Of a stretch of DNA of 64,000 nucleotides, positions 17,672 to 26,743 are shown piece after piece. This DNA is from Syntrophobacteraceae bacterium (GTDB lineage: Bacteria; Desulfobacterota; Syntrophobacteria; Syntrophobacterales; Syntrophobacteraceae): positions 1 through 64,000 of the forward strand of contig JARLHO010000139.1 of NCBI GenBank assembly GCA_031292215.1, in the 5' to 3' direction. The position numbers were made by a program, and so were the translations under genes. How positions within the stretch are numbered: the first letter of the stretch is position 1; the number at the start of each line of letters is the position of its first letter. The notes under the pieces are model-generated. The model searched no databases. It had not been told where the DNA came from and saw only the letters and a program-made list of their open reading frames with translations.

Positions 17672-19129
17672 ATGGTCGATACGGTAAAATTGCGGGCGGC
17701 ATTTCCGGACACGACGGTCTTTAAGGATCCGAATATCGTAGCGATCTTCAAGGCGGCGTCGATACCGTCGTTTTTGCGGGATTGGATTCTGAAGCGCAAA
17801 GCGGAGTCTGACGGTAGAATCCACGATGCGGAGGCTTTACGAAAATCCATTTACGAAATCATCCCGCGTCGGGAGAATCTGCTGGAATTGAAGGACGCAG
17901 CTCGTAGTGAGGGGTGCTCCAAGAAGTTTCTGTCCAAGATTGAAATCCAATTCAGTGTTCGGTCCAACGAATACACGTTTGCGATTCCCGAATTGGGGCT
18001 TGGACACACTGAAACGCTGATCGAAGATTATGTCTGGGAGCGAATCAAAGAAGAAGTTGTAAAAACGGCTGGAGGCTGGGGGCTGGTACAACTGGGATAC
18101 CGCAGCCCGGACGGCGGGAATCCGCGAGGATGTTTCACTCTATTAGAGTACAAGAATTTCTGCCCGTACACCATTGATCTGGACGCCTATAGAGAGGCTC
18201 GCAGTCGGTTTAATGCAGAAGAGTGGATCGACGTTGTGCTGGGAGCAATTGATTACAACCCGGCGGGATACGAAGACTGGGTAAAGAAACACACGGTGCT
18301 CGCGCGCCTGCTGCCGTTCATCGAACCGCGCCTGAATCTGATAGAGCTGGCGCCCAAGGGAACTGGCAAGTCGTATATGTTCGGGCGGGTAGGGAAATAC
18401 GGCTGGTTGGTCAGCGGGGGGACGCTGACCCGGGCGAAGATGTTCGGCGATATCAATGGGAAGAGCCCCGGTCTGATAGCGTCGAACGACTTTGTCGCGC
18501 TGGACGAAATCCAGTCGATCAACTTCCACGACTCGAGCGAGAGGCAGGGCGGGCTTAAAGCCTACATGGAAAGTGGGGAGATAACGGTCGGCAAGAACCG
18601 TATCATTGGCGGGGCCGGTGTTATCCTGCTGGGGAACATTCCGCAAACAGAGATGGACGAAACCAAAGATATGTTTCAGAGGCTGCCGAAAGTGTTTCAT
18701 GAGTCGGCATTACTGGACCGGTTCCACGGTTTTATCCGAGGGCGCGACATCCCGCGCATGAGTGAGAACCTGAAAATCAACGGTTGGGCGCTGAACACAG
18801 AGTATTTTTCCGAAATCATGCATCTGCTGCGCCAGTCGGCGGAAACACTGATTTACCGGCATGTCGTTGAAAGGCTGGTGGATTATCCTGCCGGGGCGGA
18901 CACCCGCGACACGGAAGCGGTTTTACGGTTGTGCACGGCCTACCTTAAATTGCTGTTTCCGCATGTCACAGAACCGGACAGCATCGACAGGGGGGAGTTC
19001 AAGCGATATTGTCTGCGTCCCGCCGTGCAGATGCGAACGGTCATCCGGCAGCAGTTGCAGAATATAGACCCGCTTGAATACGGAGGGAAGAACGTAGCCG
19101 CATACACGTTACGCGAGGTAGAACAATGA
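17672..19129 (+). CDS. brxL: BrxL-type AAA+ protein without Lon protease domain
   Basis: A 485-residue BrxL-family protein. Residues 1-200 match a BrxL-like N-terminal region. The AAA+ core has Walker A APKGTGKS at 227-234, Walker B FVALDEI at 274-280, and a further ATPase segment GAGVILLGNIP. It ends soon after the ATPase lid, so the C-terminal Lon-like region of the roughly 680-residue type 1 BrxL is missing, as I recall for shorter type 4 forms. BrxL acts as a DNA-bound ring in BREX defence. Its TGA overlaps the next ATG (ATGA), implying tight coupling. Confidence 0.85.
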   Translation: MVDTVKLRAAFPDTTVFKDPNIVAIFKAASIPSFLRDWILKRKAESDGRIHDAEALRKSIYEIIPRRENLLELKDAARSEGCSKKFLSKIEIQFSVRSNEYTFAIPELGLGHTETLIEDYVWERIKEEVVKTAGGWGLVQLGYRSPDGGNPRGCFTLLEYKNFCPYTIDLDAYREARSRFNAEEWIDVVLGAIDYNPAGYEDWVKKHTVLARLLPFIEPRLNLIELAPKGTGKSYMFGRVGKYGWLVSGGTLTRAKMFGDINGKSPGLIASNDFVALDEIQSINFHDSSERQGGLKAYMESGEITVGKNRIIGGAGVILLGNIPQTEMDETKDMFQRLPKVFHESALLDRFHGFIRGRDIPRMSENLKINGWALNTEYFSEIMHLLRQSAETLIYRHVVERLVDYPAGADTRDTEAVLRLCTAYLKLLFPHVTEPDSIDRGEFKRYCLRPAVQMRTVIRQQLQNIDPLEYGGKNVAAYTLREVEQ

Positions 19130-19335
19130 GCGGAGGAAAACAAATCGATTGTGCCTATTGCGGCAACGAGAAGCTTTCCAAGAATGACATTGGACTTAAC
19201 AAGAAACTCATCCATCCGCAGATTGAACGGATGATGTGTCTGACGTGTATGGCCGAATATTTCGAGACGACGGAAGAGGATATGAAAGAGTTGATCGAAA
19301 GATTCAAGCGGCAAGGCTGTGCGTTATTCTTGTGA
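19126..19335 (+). CDS. 69-residue zinc-ribbon mini-protein coupled to brxL
   Basis: The ATG overlaps the brxL stop as ATGA. The protein has two CxxC pairs (CAYCGN near residue 9 and CLTCMAEYF near residue 38), the spacing of a small treble-clef or zinc-ribbon, followed by a charged amphipathic helix EEDMKELIERFKRQ. I do not recognise a named family. Translational coupling to brxL suggests a stoichiometric partner, perhaps an adaptor or nucleic-acid-binding subunit of the PglZ-BrxL module; this is inference. The 31-bp repeat begins 11 bases after its stop. Confidence 0.75.
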   Translation: MSGGKQIDCAYCGNEKLSKNDIGLNKKLIHPQIERMMCLTCMAEYFETTEEDMKELIERFKRQGCALFL

Positions 19336-19345
19336 GGCAGGCCTT

Positions 19346-19376
19346 GAGGGCCACTTGAAAATCCCCCACTTGTGGC
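19346..19376 (-). repeat. 31-bp repeat, right copy (inverted relative to 12765-12795)
   Basis: Exact reverse complement of 12765-12795, located between the zinc-ribbon gene and the methyltransferase-like gene. It ends the block containing the SEC-C, DUF1488-like, Fic, PglZ, BrxL and zinc-ribbon genes. The match stops abruptly on both sides. Confidence 0.9.
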
Positions 19377-19399
19377 CGGGTCAAAATCGAAAAGGGACT

Positions 19400-21484
19400 A
19401 TGGGCAGGTATTCGAATCCGGAGAAAAGCCGTTTCAACCGGGTGATCGCGAGCATGGCACAGGACGATCTGGCGCGCAGGATTAAGAGTTACCCAGCGGG
19501 AAAGAGGGTGAGAAACTCACTCTATATCTACCTGGAATGCATAGCGCTCTACGACACCGATTTAGCATTGGTTGTAGAGAAACTGCGGGTCCGCTACTCC
19601 ATCGGGTCCCATTTCAATGTTCTGAAAGCTGACGGCGGCAGTCTCAGGATCTCCTTCCTGGAGTACGCCGATTTTTTTACCGCCCCCCACCCTAGGCTCG
19701 TAGAGTCAGTGACGATAGACTTGGCCAGGGACAAGGTCGGCCGGCGTTATTATGCCAACTCTAAAAATCCACCGATTTTGCACCGCAAGGAAACCCTGGT
19801 AGGGCCGAAACATGTATCGTATCCTTCATGGAAAGCAATGACCGTAGAGGAGGAATCTGCAGGGCTTTACGAAAATCCGGAAACGATAGGATTCAAGGCC
19901 AATTGGGATTTTCTGTTATCACAAAAAGGTCTCGCATATAATGGGCACAAGTTGATAAGGACTGGACCGGAAAAGGAACCAGTCCATAACAAACGAGTTC
20001 CAGAGGTTCACCGCCATAAAACCGCCATCAAACGCTACGGCTTCTCGAGGCCGATTCAGACTGTTCTCGAGTACGGTCTGCTGACTCAAGGACAGTCGCT
20101 GCTCGATTACGGCTGCGGGAAGGGCGACGACGTGAAACAGCTCAAGGCCCTCGGCCATAACGCCTATGGCTGGGACCCCGTCCACCCCTCGGACGGTTCC
20201 AAGATGCCGGCGGATATCGTCAACCTGGGCTTTGTTCTGAACGTCATTGAGGATACCGCAGAGCGCGTAGAGGTTCTGCGGGAGGCTTTTGGCCTCACCC
20301 ATCGCTTATTGGTCGTTTCAACCTTGATCGCCACTTCCTCGACCGCGATCATCGGTCGTGCTTACAAAGACGGCATTCTCACAAACCGCAACACATTCCA
20401 GAAGTACTTTCGCCAAGATGAATTGCGACAATACATTGAAGACGTGATCGAGGTTCCACCCGTTGCAGTTGGTCTTGGTATTTTCTATGTGTTCCGTTCC
20501 GTTGAGGAGCAGCAAGCATTCCTTGCCAACCGCAATCGCCATGAAATCGACTGGTTGAAGCTCAGTAAGAAGCTTCACCCCCAGGCCAAACGCCCGCAGC
20601 GCGAACAAAAATTAAAGATCCCGCCGAAACCGAATATCTACGAACTGCATGAGGAACTGCTCGATGCATTTTGGGCCAGGATGCTGGACCTTGGGCGGCT
20701 GCCGCTCCAAAACGAATTCGAGCGATATGAGGAGCTGCTCTCTGCCGTGGGCTCACCGACAAAGGCGAGAGCGCTTTTCACGCGTCGCTTCGACAAGGAC
20801 ACACTCCCAAAGGCCTCAGAGGTGCGACGGAATGACCTCCTAGTCTATATGGCTCTCTCCAGTTTCAAGAAACCGGTGCCCTTCAAACATCTTCCGGAAT
20901 CCCTGAAAGCGGATGTAAAAACCTTCTTGGGTGGCTACAAAAAGGGTCTTGAGCAGAGCCTATCGTTGCTGTTCGCAGCAGGAAAACCAGAAACAATTGC
21001 CAGGCTTTGTGACGAAACTTCGTTTGGTTATCTCACCAGGAAAGCGCTTTTCGTCCACCGGTCACTCATGCCGCTACTCCATCCCATTCTGCGCATCTAT
21101 GTCGGCTGCGCTGAACTACTGGCAGGCGACCTCAGGGAAATAGATATTATTAAACTGCACAAGGCATCCGGTAAGGTCTCCCTGCTGCGCTACGATGATT
21201 TCGAAAACAAGCCTCTTCCTGAACTGGTCGAAAGAATAAAGATAAACCTGAGACAACAGTCTGTAGATGTCTTTGACCACCAATCGAGTGAACGGCAGGA
21301 AATCCTCTATTTCAAGGAGCGCTACGTTACCCATGAACATCCCGATAGAAAGACATGGGAATCATTCGGCATTAAATTGCAGGAACTCGGGTTTGATCTG
21401 AGCGCAGGCTTCGGTCCCACCAAGCAGGAGCTTTTAGCTGTTCTTGATACGAATCTCATTTCAGAGTTCTTCCTGAATCCGTGA
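19400..21484 (+). CDS. DNA phosphorothioation-associated methyltransferase-like protein
   Basis: A 694-residue protein resembling the family annotated as DNA phosphorothioation-associated putative methyltransferases, normally found next to dnd genes. The SAM-binding core includes HKTAIKRYGFSRP, LDYGCGKGDDVKQLKALG (near residue 235), GWDPVHP and DIVNLGFVLNVIED. A large N-terminal and a C-terminal domain of unknown role flank it. The ATG at 19400 follows an AAAAGGG site. No dndA-E genes lie in the window, so it is an orphan here or a component of the adjacent PglZ-BrxL cassette. Its substrate has not been established. Confidence 0.82.
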   Translation: MGRYSNPEKSRFNRVIASMAQDDLARRIKSYPAGKRVRNSLYIYLECIALYDTDLALVVEKLRVRYSIGSHFNVLKADGGSLRISFLEYADFFTAPHPRLVESVTIDLARDKVGRRYYANSKNPPILHRKETLVGPKHVSYPSWKAMTVEEESAGLYENPETIGFKANWDFLLSQKGLAYNGHKLIRTGPEKEPVHNKRVPEVHRHKTAIKRYGFSRPIQTVLEYGLLTQGQSLLDYGCGKGDDVKQLKALGHNAYGWDPVHPSDGSKMPADIVNLGFVLNVIEDTAERVEVLREAFGLTHRLLVVSTLIATSSTAIIGRAYKDGILTNRNTFQKYFRQDELRQYIEDVIEVPPVAVGLGIFYVFRSVEEQQAFLANRNRHEIDWLKLSKKLHPQAKRPQREQKLKIPPKPNIYELHEELLDAFWARMLDLGRLPLQNEFERYEELLSAVGSPTKARALFTRRFDKDTLPKASEVRRNDLLVYMALSSFKKPVPFKHLPESLKADVKTFLGGYKKGLEQSLSLLFAAGKPETIARLCDETSFGYLTRKALFVHRSLMPLLHPILRIYVGCAELLAGDLREIDIIKLHKASGKVSLLRYDDFENKPLPELVERIKINLRQQSVDVFDHQSSERQEILYFKERYVTHEHPDRKTWESFGIKLQELGFDLSAGFGPTKQELLAVLDTNLISEFFLNP

Positions 21485-21550
21485 GTTGAAATTGAGCGAG
21501 ACCTATCGTCTCTATTTTGAGACACATTTTCTATCTTTAAATGCAATGTC

Positions 21551-21802
21551 GTCTATGCGCTGGACGCATCCATCGTTGATTTGACACTATCCCTGTTTCC
21601 CTGGGCAAAATTTCGCAAGGCGAAGGGAGCCATCAAACTCCATGCCAAGCTGGATCTGCGCGGGAATATTCCGGCATTTCTTACCATCACGGACGGGAAG
21701 GTCCATGACGTCAAAGCCGCGCCCATGTTTCCGCCTTTAGGAAAGTCCTTGATCGTTACCCGGGAAAAAACTCCGAAGAGATGCGAGCGGGGTATGCGCT
21801 GA
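21551..21802 (+). mobile_element. IS4-family transposase fragment
   Basis: The reading YALDASIVDLTLSLFPWAKF followed by KGAIKLHAKLDLRGNIP and LTITDGKVHDV is the DDE-core segment of IS4-type transposases. Upstream sequence before 21551 lacks the N-terminal half. After about 21730 the protein no longer resembles the family and ends at a stop. No terminal repeats were seen. It is a dead fragment marking the right edge of the island, next to tRNA-Val. Confidence 0.8.
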
Positions 21803-21874
21803 CCCGAAAAGAACGCGGGGAGGCAGCACCGATTCCGCGCCTCCCCAAAAAGAGCGAAGTACTAGAATTTATCA

Positions 21875-21947
21875 TAGGCGGGAGAGGATTTGAACCTCCG
21901 ACTTCCACCGTGTGAGGATGGCACTCTCACCGCTGAGTTACCCGCCC
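21875..21947 (-). tRNA. tRNA-Val (anticodon CAC)
   Basis: Reading the minus strand, the acceptor stem GGGCGGG pairs with CCCGCCT (one G-U pair) and the discriminator is A. The D-arm is ACTC/GAGT and the anticodon stem CCATC/GGTGG carries loop CTCACAC, giving anticodon CAC. The T-arm contains GGTTCAAATCC. CCA is not encoded. It bounds the island on the right. Confidence 0.94.
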
Positions 21948-22147
21948 GCATGAAGTGCGGCAGCACCGCGAAACTTACGCTTTTTTATATCTGATCCACG
22001 CTTTTAACGCAATACTCAAATCCCTAAAATAAGCAAATCCGCGCATGTTGGCGATAAAGGGGAGGGCGCAAAAGCCGCAAAAAGCCTTGGGCCCCTTGTC
22101 GCAAATGAGCGGTTATAGAGGCTTGGGCGCGCGGGGTCGCTCTTTTC

Positions 22148-24238
22148 TCACTGTGTCTGCTCCGGGTTCCGGTCGCCGCTTTTCGAGCCTTTTTTCGGCG
22201 GCTTCGGCGGTTTGTGCGGCTTTGCAGCGGCCCCGCGCCCCACGGCTTTGGCTGGCGGTTTGGCCTTGGCCTGAGGCTTTGCCTTAGCCTCGGCTTTAGC
22301 CTTGGCCCGGGGTTTGCCCTTGGCTTTGGGGTCCGCCGCCTGGGGTTCCTTTTGCTCGCCCTTAAGGGAGCCGTGCTGTAACTGCTCGAGCTTTACTCTT
22401 TCGTAGTCCTGCTGCGCCTTCTTATCCTTAAAATCTATCTTTAGTATCGTCTGGAGTTGCCGGCCGGCCGCGTCGTAATTTCCCTGCTGCTCGTAGAGGT
22501 AAGCCGCAAGGCGGTGGTACTCCTTCTGCTGGGGCTGGAGCCGGATCAGTTGCTCGAGTTCCAGGAGCGCCGCCTTTTTGTCGCCAAGCTTTGTGGCGGC
22601 CTGGAGAAGATATTTGTGCACGTTGGCCAAATTGGGGTTTTTGGCGGCTATGGTGCGAAAGAAGGCCTGCATGCCCTTATAGTCATTCTTTACGGCAAAA
22701 GACCTGTAGATGGTGTCAAGGCTTGCCGGATCTCCCGGATTTAGCTCCGCCAACTGGAGGCTGACCCGGGCCGCGCCCTGGGTGTTATTTAGCTTCTGGT
22801 AGACGACAAGCAACTGTTTTCGGTATGGAACGTTTTGCGGGTCCAGGGAAACCAGGGCCTTCAGATGAGGGAGGGCCAAATTGTACTTTTTTTGTTCCAT
22901 GTAGAGCATCGAGACGTTGAACTGGTATTTGCGGTTACTCGGGTCGAGTCGAAGAAGATTTTCATAGGCCTCGATTTCTGCGGCCTTGTCGTTGGTTTTC
23001 TGAGAAAGGGCCACAAGGCTTGCGAGCGCCTGTTTGTCGCGCGGGTTTTTCTTGACCATCGACTGATAAATGGCTTTGGCCCGGGCGAATTTACCCCCTT
23101 TGACGCAGAGGTCGGCAACCAGCGCCAGGGTCTTGGCGTCACCAGGGTTTTTCTGCAGGTACCCTTCGAAGGCATCTATGGCGGCATCCGTTTTGCCGGT
23201 CCTCATGAGCGTTACGGCAAGGTTGTACTGGACATCCGAACTTTTTACGCCCGCCCTTTGGGCGTTTCGCCACGCCTGGGCCGCGCCCTGCCAGTCCTTG
23301 CGGGAGGAGGCCAGTTCGGCGATTTCCACCAGGGCCTGGGAGCGAAAAGACGCCGGAATGTCACGCTCGTGCCGTGCAAGAAAACTCTGGGCCTGGGCAA
23401 CGCTCTTTTTTTTCTTCAAATAGGAAAGAAAATCGGCAAACGTTTCCTGGTCGCCTGTCATGCTCATCAGGTCGAGGTAGGTGTCGAGCGCCTGGTCGGG
23501 CTTGTTCATCGCCTGGTAGATGAGCAGAAGCTTTTCGGAAATGTCCCGGGATTTTCCCGCCTGGTTTATTTCCCGATAGAGCCGTTCGGCCTCCTTGTAG
23601 TGTTTTATGTCGAAATAGAGTCCGGCAAGCTGCGTTTTGATCAGAATGTTTGAGCTGTTGTCGGAAAGCGCCTTTTGCAGGTATTCGATTCTGCGGTCCA
23701 GATCGGGAGTGGCGTTGGCCTTTTGAATCCAGTCTTTGTAGTCCAGTTGGATAAGAAAGGAGACCTTGCCTGCCTGCTTGCCCCACAGCAAAACGGTAAA
23801 ATTGAGGGTCTTGGGGTTTTCGAAGGATTCTCCGGAGAAAAGATCCCTTATTACCGAACCCGGAGGTGAGGTGACCGGTCGTATGTCCACCTCGTCGGAG
23901 ACCACCCTGGTCCCCCATTTGAGCCACCCGTCGGTTTTAACGGCCGCCAGTTGCAGCGTGTCCCTCGGGTTTACGACGACCTTCGAGTCGGGGAGCAGCA
24001 GCATTTCCTGGCCGTTATGCAGGAAGCTAAGAGCTATGAGTTTGGTTGGAAAAAGGTTTCCCCTGGCGACGAAAAAATAGAAGGCTCCTCCTGCAAGCGC
24101 CAAAACGAGCGCGCAAATTACTAAAGCGCGCCCATGTCCCGACGGCAGTGGCCTTTTTTCCTTCTCCTTTCGGGCGCCGTATAAGGGACCGGCAGATCCA
24201 TAAGGATAACCTCGCCTCGAATTCATCGTAAGCATCAC
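22148..24238 (-). CDS. Membrane-anchored TPR protein with Lys/Ala-rich tail
   Basis: A 696-residue protein with a short basic N-terminus, one transmembrane anchor (LVICALVLALAGGAFYFFVA, about residues 40-60), and then a beta-rich region. At least ten tetratricopeptide repeats follow from about residue 175 to 590, for example NAQRAGVKSSDVQYNLAV and ALPHLKALVSLDPQNVPYR. The last 80 residues are a repetitive Lys/Ala/Pro tail (AKAKAEAKAKPQAK) like a histone H1 or AlgP tail. It starts with an ATGA overlap with the rluB-type gene. It is probably a scaffold for an envelope complex; the partner is unknown. Confidence 0.82.
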   Translation of the reverse strand: MMLTMNSRRGYPYGSAGPLYGARKEKEKRPLPSGHGRALVICALVLALAGGAFYFFVARGNLFPTKLIALSFLHNGQEMLLLPDSKVVVNPRDTLQLAAVKTDGWLKWGTRVVSDEVDIRPVTSPPGSVIRDLFSGESFENPKTLNFTVLLWGKQAGKVSFLIQLDYKDWIQKANATPDLDRRIEYLQKALSDNSSNILIKTQLAGLYFDIKHYKEAERLYREINQAGKSRDISEKLLLIYQAMNKPDQALDTYLDLMSMTGDQETFADFLSYLKKKKSVAQAQSFLARHERDIPASFRSQALVEIAELASSRKDWQGAAQAWRNAQRAGVKSSDVQYNLAVTLMRTGKTDAAIDAFEGYLQKNPGDAKTLALVADLCVKGGKFARAKAIYQSMVKKNPRDKQALASLVALSQKTNDKAAEIEAYENLLRLDPSNRKYQFNVSMLYMEQKKYNLALPHLKALVSLDPQNVPYRKQLLVVYQKLNNTQGAARVSLQLAELNPGDPASLDTIYRSFAVKNDYKGMQAFFRTIAAKNPNLANVHKYLLQAATKLGDKKAALLELEQLIRLQPQQKEYHRLAAYLYEQQGNYDAAGRQLQTILKIDFKDKKAQQDYERVKLEQLQHGSLKGEQKEPQAADPKAKGKPRAKAKAEAKAKPQAKAKPPAKAVGRGAAAKPHKPPKPPKKGSKSGDRNPEQTQ

Positions 24239-24957
24239 TCCGTGAAAAGATTGGCTTCCTCGTAGATTGTGCGGATTTGCTCCGGGCTAAGCGGCCGATG
24301 CTTGCCCGGCGGCAACTTCCCGAGCTCGATCGGTCCATAGGCAATGCGTCGGATCTTTAAGACGGGATGTCCGACAGCAAGTCCCATGCGCTTTATCTGG
24401 CGGTTCCACCCCTGGTGGAGAGTAATCTGTAGCCAGGCCGAGCCTGGAAGACGCCTTATGACCTCGACTTGTGCCGGGGCGGTTACACCCTCCTCGATCC
24501 GGACTCCGTTTCGCAGTTCTTCTAGCGCTTTTTTGTCCGGAAGTCCCTTAATTTTTACTTCGTAGACCTTGGAGACTCCATACCGGGGATGAAGGAGCCG
24601 ATTGGCGAGTTCTCCATCGTTTGTGAGCAGCAAAAGCCCCTCGGCATCGTAGTCGAGCCTGCCCACCGGGAAGATGCGCATTCCGAAATCGGGAAAAAAA
24701 TCCATTACCGTCTTGCGCCCCTCCGGGTCGCAGACAGTGGTCACACAGCCAGAGGGCTTGTTGAAAGCGAGAACCACGCGGCGGGAGGCAAGGGCTACGG
24801 CTTTTCCGTCGACGCGAACACGGTCCTTGGAGGGGTCGACGCTAACGCCCAGTTCGGCCGGGTGACCGTTTACCTCCACCCGGCCCTGCCGGATCAGTTG
24901 CTCGGCGGCGCGCCTCGATGCAACTCCCGCCCCGGCCAGAAATTTTTGAAGCCGCAT
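24235..24957 (-). CDS. rluB: Pseudouridine synthase, RluB/RsuA family
   Basis: rRNA-modifying enzyme. The N-terminal S4 RNA-binding domain (MRLQKFLAGAGVASRRAAEQ) is followed by the RsuA/RluB/E catalytic domain. That domain has GRLDYDAEGLLLLTNDG with the catalytic Asp, KVYEVKIKG, and LHQGWNRQIKRM. I placed the start at the Met beginning the S4 domain (24957); the frame is open for nine more codons. RluB acts on 23S rRNA and RsuA on 16S. The sequence is closer to the RluB type as I remember it, but the paralogue is not certain. Confidence 0.9.
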   Translation of the reverse strand: MRLQKFLAGAGVASRRAAEQLIRQGRVEVNGHPAELGVSVDPSKDRVRVDGKAVALASRRVVLAFNKPSGCVTTVCDPEGRKTVMDFFPDFGMRIFPVGRLDYDAEGLLLLTNDGELANRLLHPRYGVSKVYEVKIKGLPDKKALEELRNGVRIEEGVTAPAQVEVIRRLPGSAWLQITLHQGWNRQIKRMGLAVGHPVLKIRRIAYGPIELGKLPPGKHRPLSPEQIRTIYEEANLFTE

Positions 24958-25011
24958 GACACCTGTGGCCTGTAGTTCCTGCATCGAGTCTTTCGTCCTC
25001 TCCCGTTCGCG

Positions 25012-26001
25012 TTAGATGCCTATGGCCCGACGGACAAGCTCCATGGTTGTCGCCGCCTCCAAAGAGGCCCTGGCGTTACCCTCGGCGATTACTGCCCGAA
25101 GCCCCTCGCTGTCGCTTTCAAGCCGTAAGCGCTTTTCTCGAATGGGGGCGAGCCGAGTTGAGACGTTTTTAATCAGTATCTTTTTGCAATCCACGCAGCC
25201 GATTCCCGCAGTGCGGCACCCGTTAGCCACCTCCTCGATCTCGGAAGGCGAGGAATAGAGCTTGTGGTAGGCGAAAACGGGGCAAACCTCCGGATCTCCC
25301 GGGTCGTTTCGCCGCACCCTCTGCGGATCGGTCATCATCTTCAATATTTTTTCGGCTATCTCTATTTCCGAGTCGCTTATGAAGATGCAGTTCCCGTAGC
25401 TTTTGCTCATCTTCCGCCCATCGAGTCCGGGAAGCACGGGGGATTCGGTAAGCAGGCCGTCGGGGACCGGGAATATCTCGGATTTATATAGGAAGTTGAA
25501 CCTGCGGGCGATTTCCCTGGTCAGCTCGATGTGGGGGAGCTGGTCTTTTCCAACGGGCACCCCGTTTGCGCGGTAAACGATTATGTCTGCTGCCTGGAGC
25601 ACCGGATAGCCAAGGAATCCGTAGGTCCCGAGATCCTTTTGGTCCAGTTGCTGCTGTTGTTCCTTGTAGGTGGGATTTCGCTCCAGCCATGCCAGCGGGG
25701 TGATCATCGCCAGCAGAAGATAGAGTTCGGCGTGCTCTTTTACGGCCGACTGGATAAATATCGTCGAGCGCTGCGGGTCAAGGCCCGCGCTCAACCAGTC
25801 GAGGACCATCTCGCGGCTGTTTCCGATTATGTCTCCAGGAGAGGCGTAGTCGGTGGTAAGGGCGTGCCAGTCGGCGACAAAGTAAAAACATTCGTATTGG
25901 TCTTGAAGATTCACCCAGTTTTCCAGGGCGCCGTGAAGGTTTCCCAGATGAAGGCGCCCGGTCGGGCGCATGCCGCTAAGTACTCTTTTCCTTTCAGCCA
26001 T
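25012..26001 (-). CDS. trpS: Tryptophanyl-tRNA synthetase
   Basis: Class I synthetase charging tRNA-Trp. The HIGH-type motif is GRLHLGNLHG near the N-terminus and the KMSKS loop is GRKMSKSYGN at about residue 195. The substrate pocket includes YPVLQAADIIVYRANGVPVG. The 329-residue length is standard. The C-terminal part has CxxC-like GCVDCKK, seen in some bacterial TrpRS. The M50 protease gene lies just upstream on the same strand (35-base gap). The matching tRNA-Trp gene is 9 kb away. Confidence 0.97.
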   Translation of the reverse strand: MAERKRVLSGMRPTGRLHLGNLHGALENWVNLQDQYECFYFVADWHALTTDYASPGDIIGNSREMVLDWLSAGLDPQRSTIFIQSAVKEHAELYLLLAMITPLAWLERNPTYKEQQQQLDQKDLGTYGFLGYPVLQAADIIVYRANGVPVGKDQLPHIELTREIARRFNFLYKSEIFPVPDGLLTESPVLPGLDGRKMSKSYGNCIFISDSEIEIAEKILKMMTDPQRVRRNDPGDPEVCPVFAYHKLYSSPSEIEEVANGCRTAGIGCVDCKKILIKNVSTRLAPIREKRLRLESDSEGLRAVIAEGNARASLEAATTMELVRRAIGI

Positions 26002-26035
26002 GGCAGGCCTTGTCTCCTTTAATTCTTGTCTCTTG

Positions 26036-26683
26036 TCAAATTTTCATGCCCAGGATCTGTAAAAAAACATATATAACCGGAGAAACCAGGTATCGCCACA
26101 TATCGGATACGACAAACAGCAGCACGAGAAGCATTCCCCACCTTTCGGTGCGCTGCAGGGGGATCGCCAATTTTTCCGGCAAAAGACCCACGGCGATCCT
26201 GCCCCCGTCGAGCGGAAGGATGGGCAACAGGTTAAATACCATGAGCACCAGGTTTATCAAAACCGAGTATTGGGCCATCACGTTGATCGGCACGACGACC
26301 GCTGCCGAAAAGCCGGCAGTACCCGCCCCGGAGGTGAGGTGAAAAAGAATGGAGCTAACCACTGCGAGCAAAAGGTTGGTGAGGGGGCCCGAAATCGCAA
26401 CCAGCGCCATGTCCCTGCGCCCGCCCCGCAAATTGCCAAAATTTACCGGCACCGGTTTTGCCCAGCCGATCAAAAAATGGGCCCCGGTCAGCAGAAAAAT
26501 GCCAGGGACCAGGATCGTGCCGAAAAGATCTACGTGCGAAACCGGGTTTAGCGTGATTCTACCCATCAGCCTGGCTGTGGGGTCCCCGAGCTTTTCGGCC
26601 GTCCAGCCGTGGGAAACCTCGTGCAGAATTACTGCCAGCATCAGCGGCAGTATCATAAGAACGATTGATTGAATATGGTTCAT
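26036..26683 (-). CDS. Site-2 protease family (M50) membrane metalloprotease
   Basis: A 215-residue membrane protein of the rhomboid-like S2P/M50 type without a PDZ domain. The zinc site HExxH appears as ILHEVSHGW in the first transmembrane segment. The second ligand motif is in the NLLPILPLDGGRI region, where LDG supplies the Asp. Several hydrophobic segments and a GPLTNLLLAVV block fit the family. The substrate is unknown. It is upstream of trpS in the same direction, a common arrangement in deltaproteobacteria. Confidence 0.92.
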   Translation of the reverse strand: MNHIQSIVLMILPLMLAVILHEVSHGWTAEKLGDPTARLMGRITLNPVSHVDLFGTILVPGIFLLTGAHFLIGWAKPVPVNFGNLRGGRRDMALVAISGPLTNLLLAVVSSILFHLTSGAGTAGFSAAVVVPINVMAQYSVLINLVLMVFNLLPILPLDGGRIAVGLLPEKLAIPLQRTERWGMLLVLLFVVSDMWRYLVSPVIYVFLQILGMKI

Positions 26684-26743
26684 GTAAACCTCGTGCTGCT
26701 ATCGGTTCCGATTTCTGTTTGTTAAAAACGATAGAGCCGCCGC

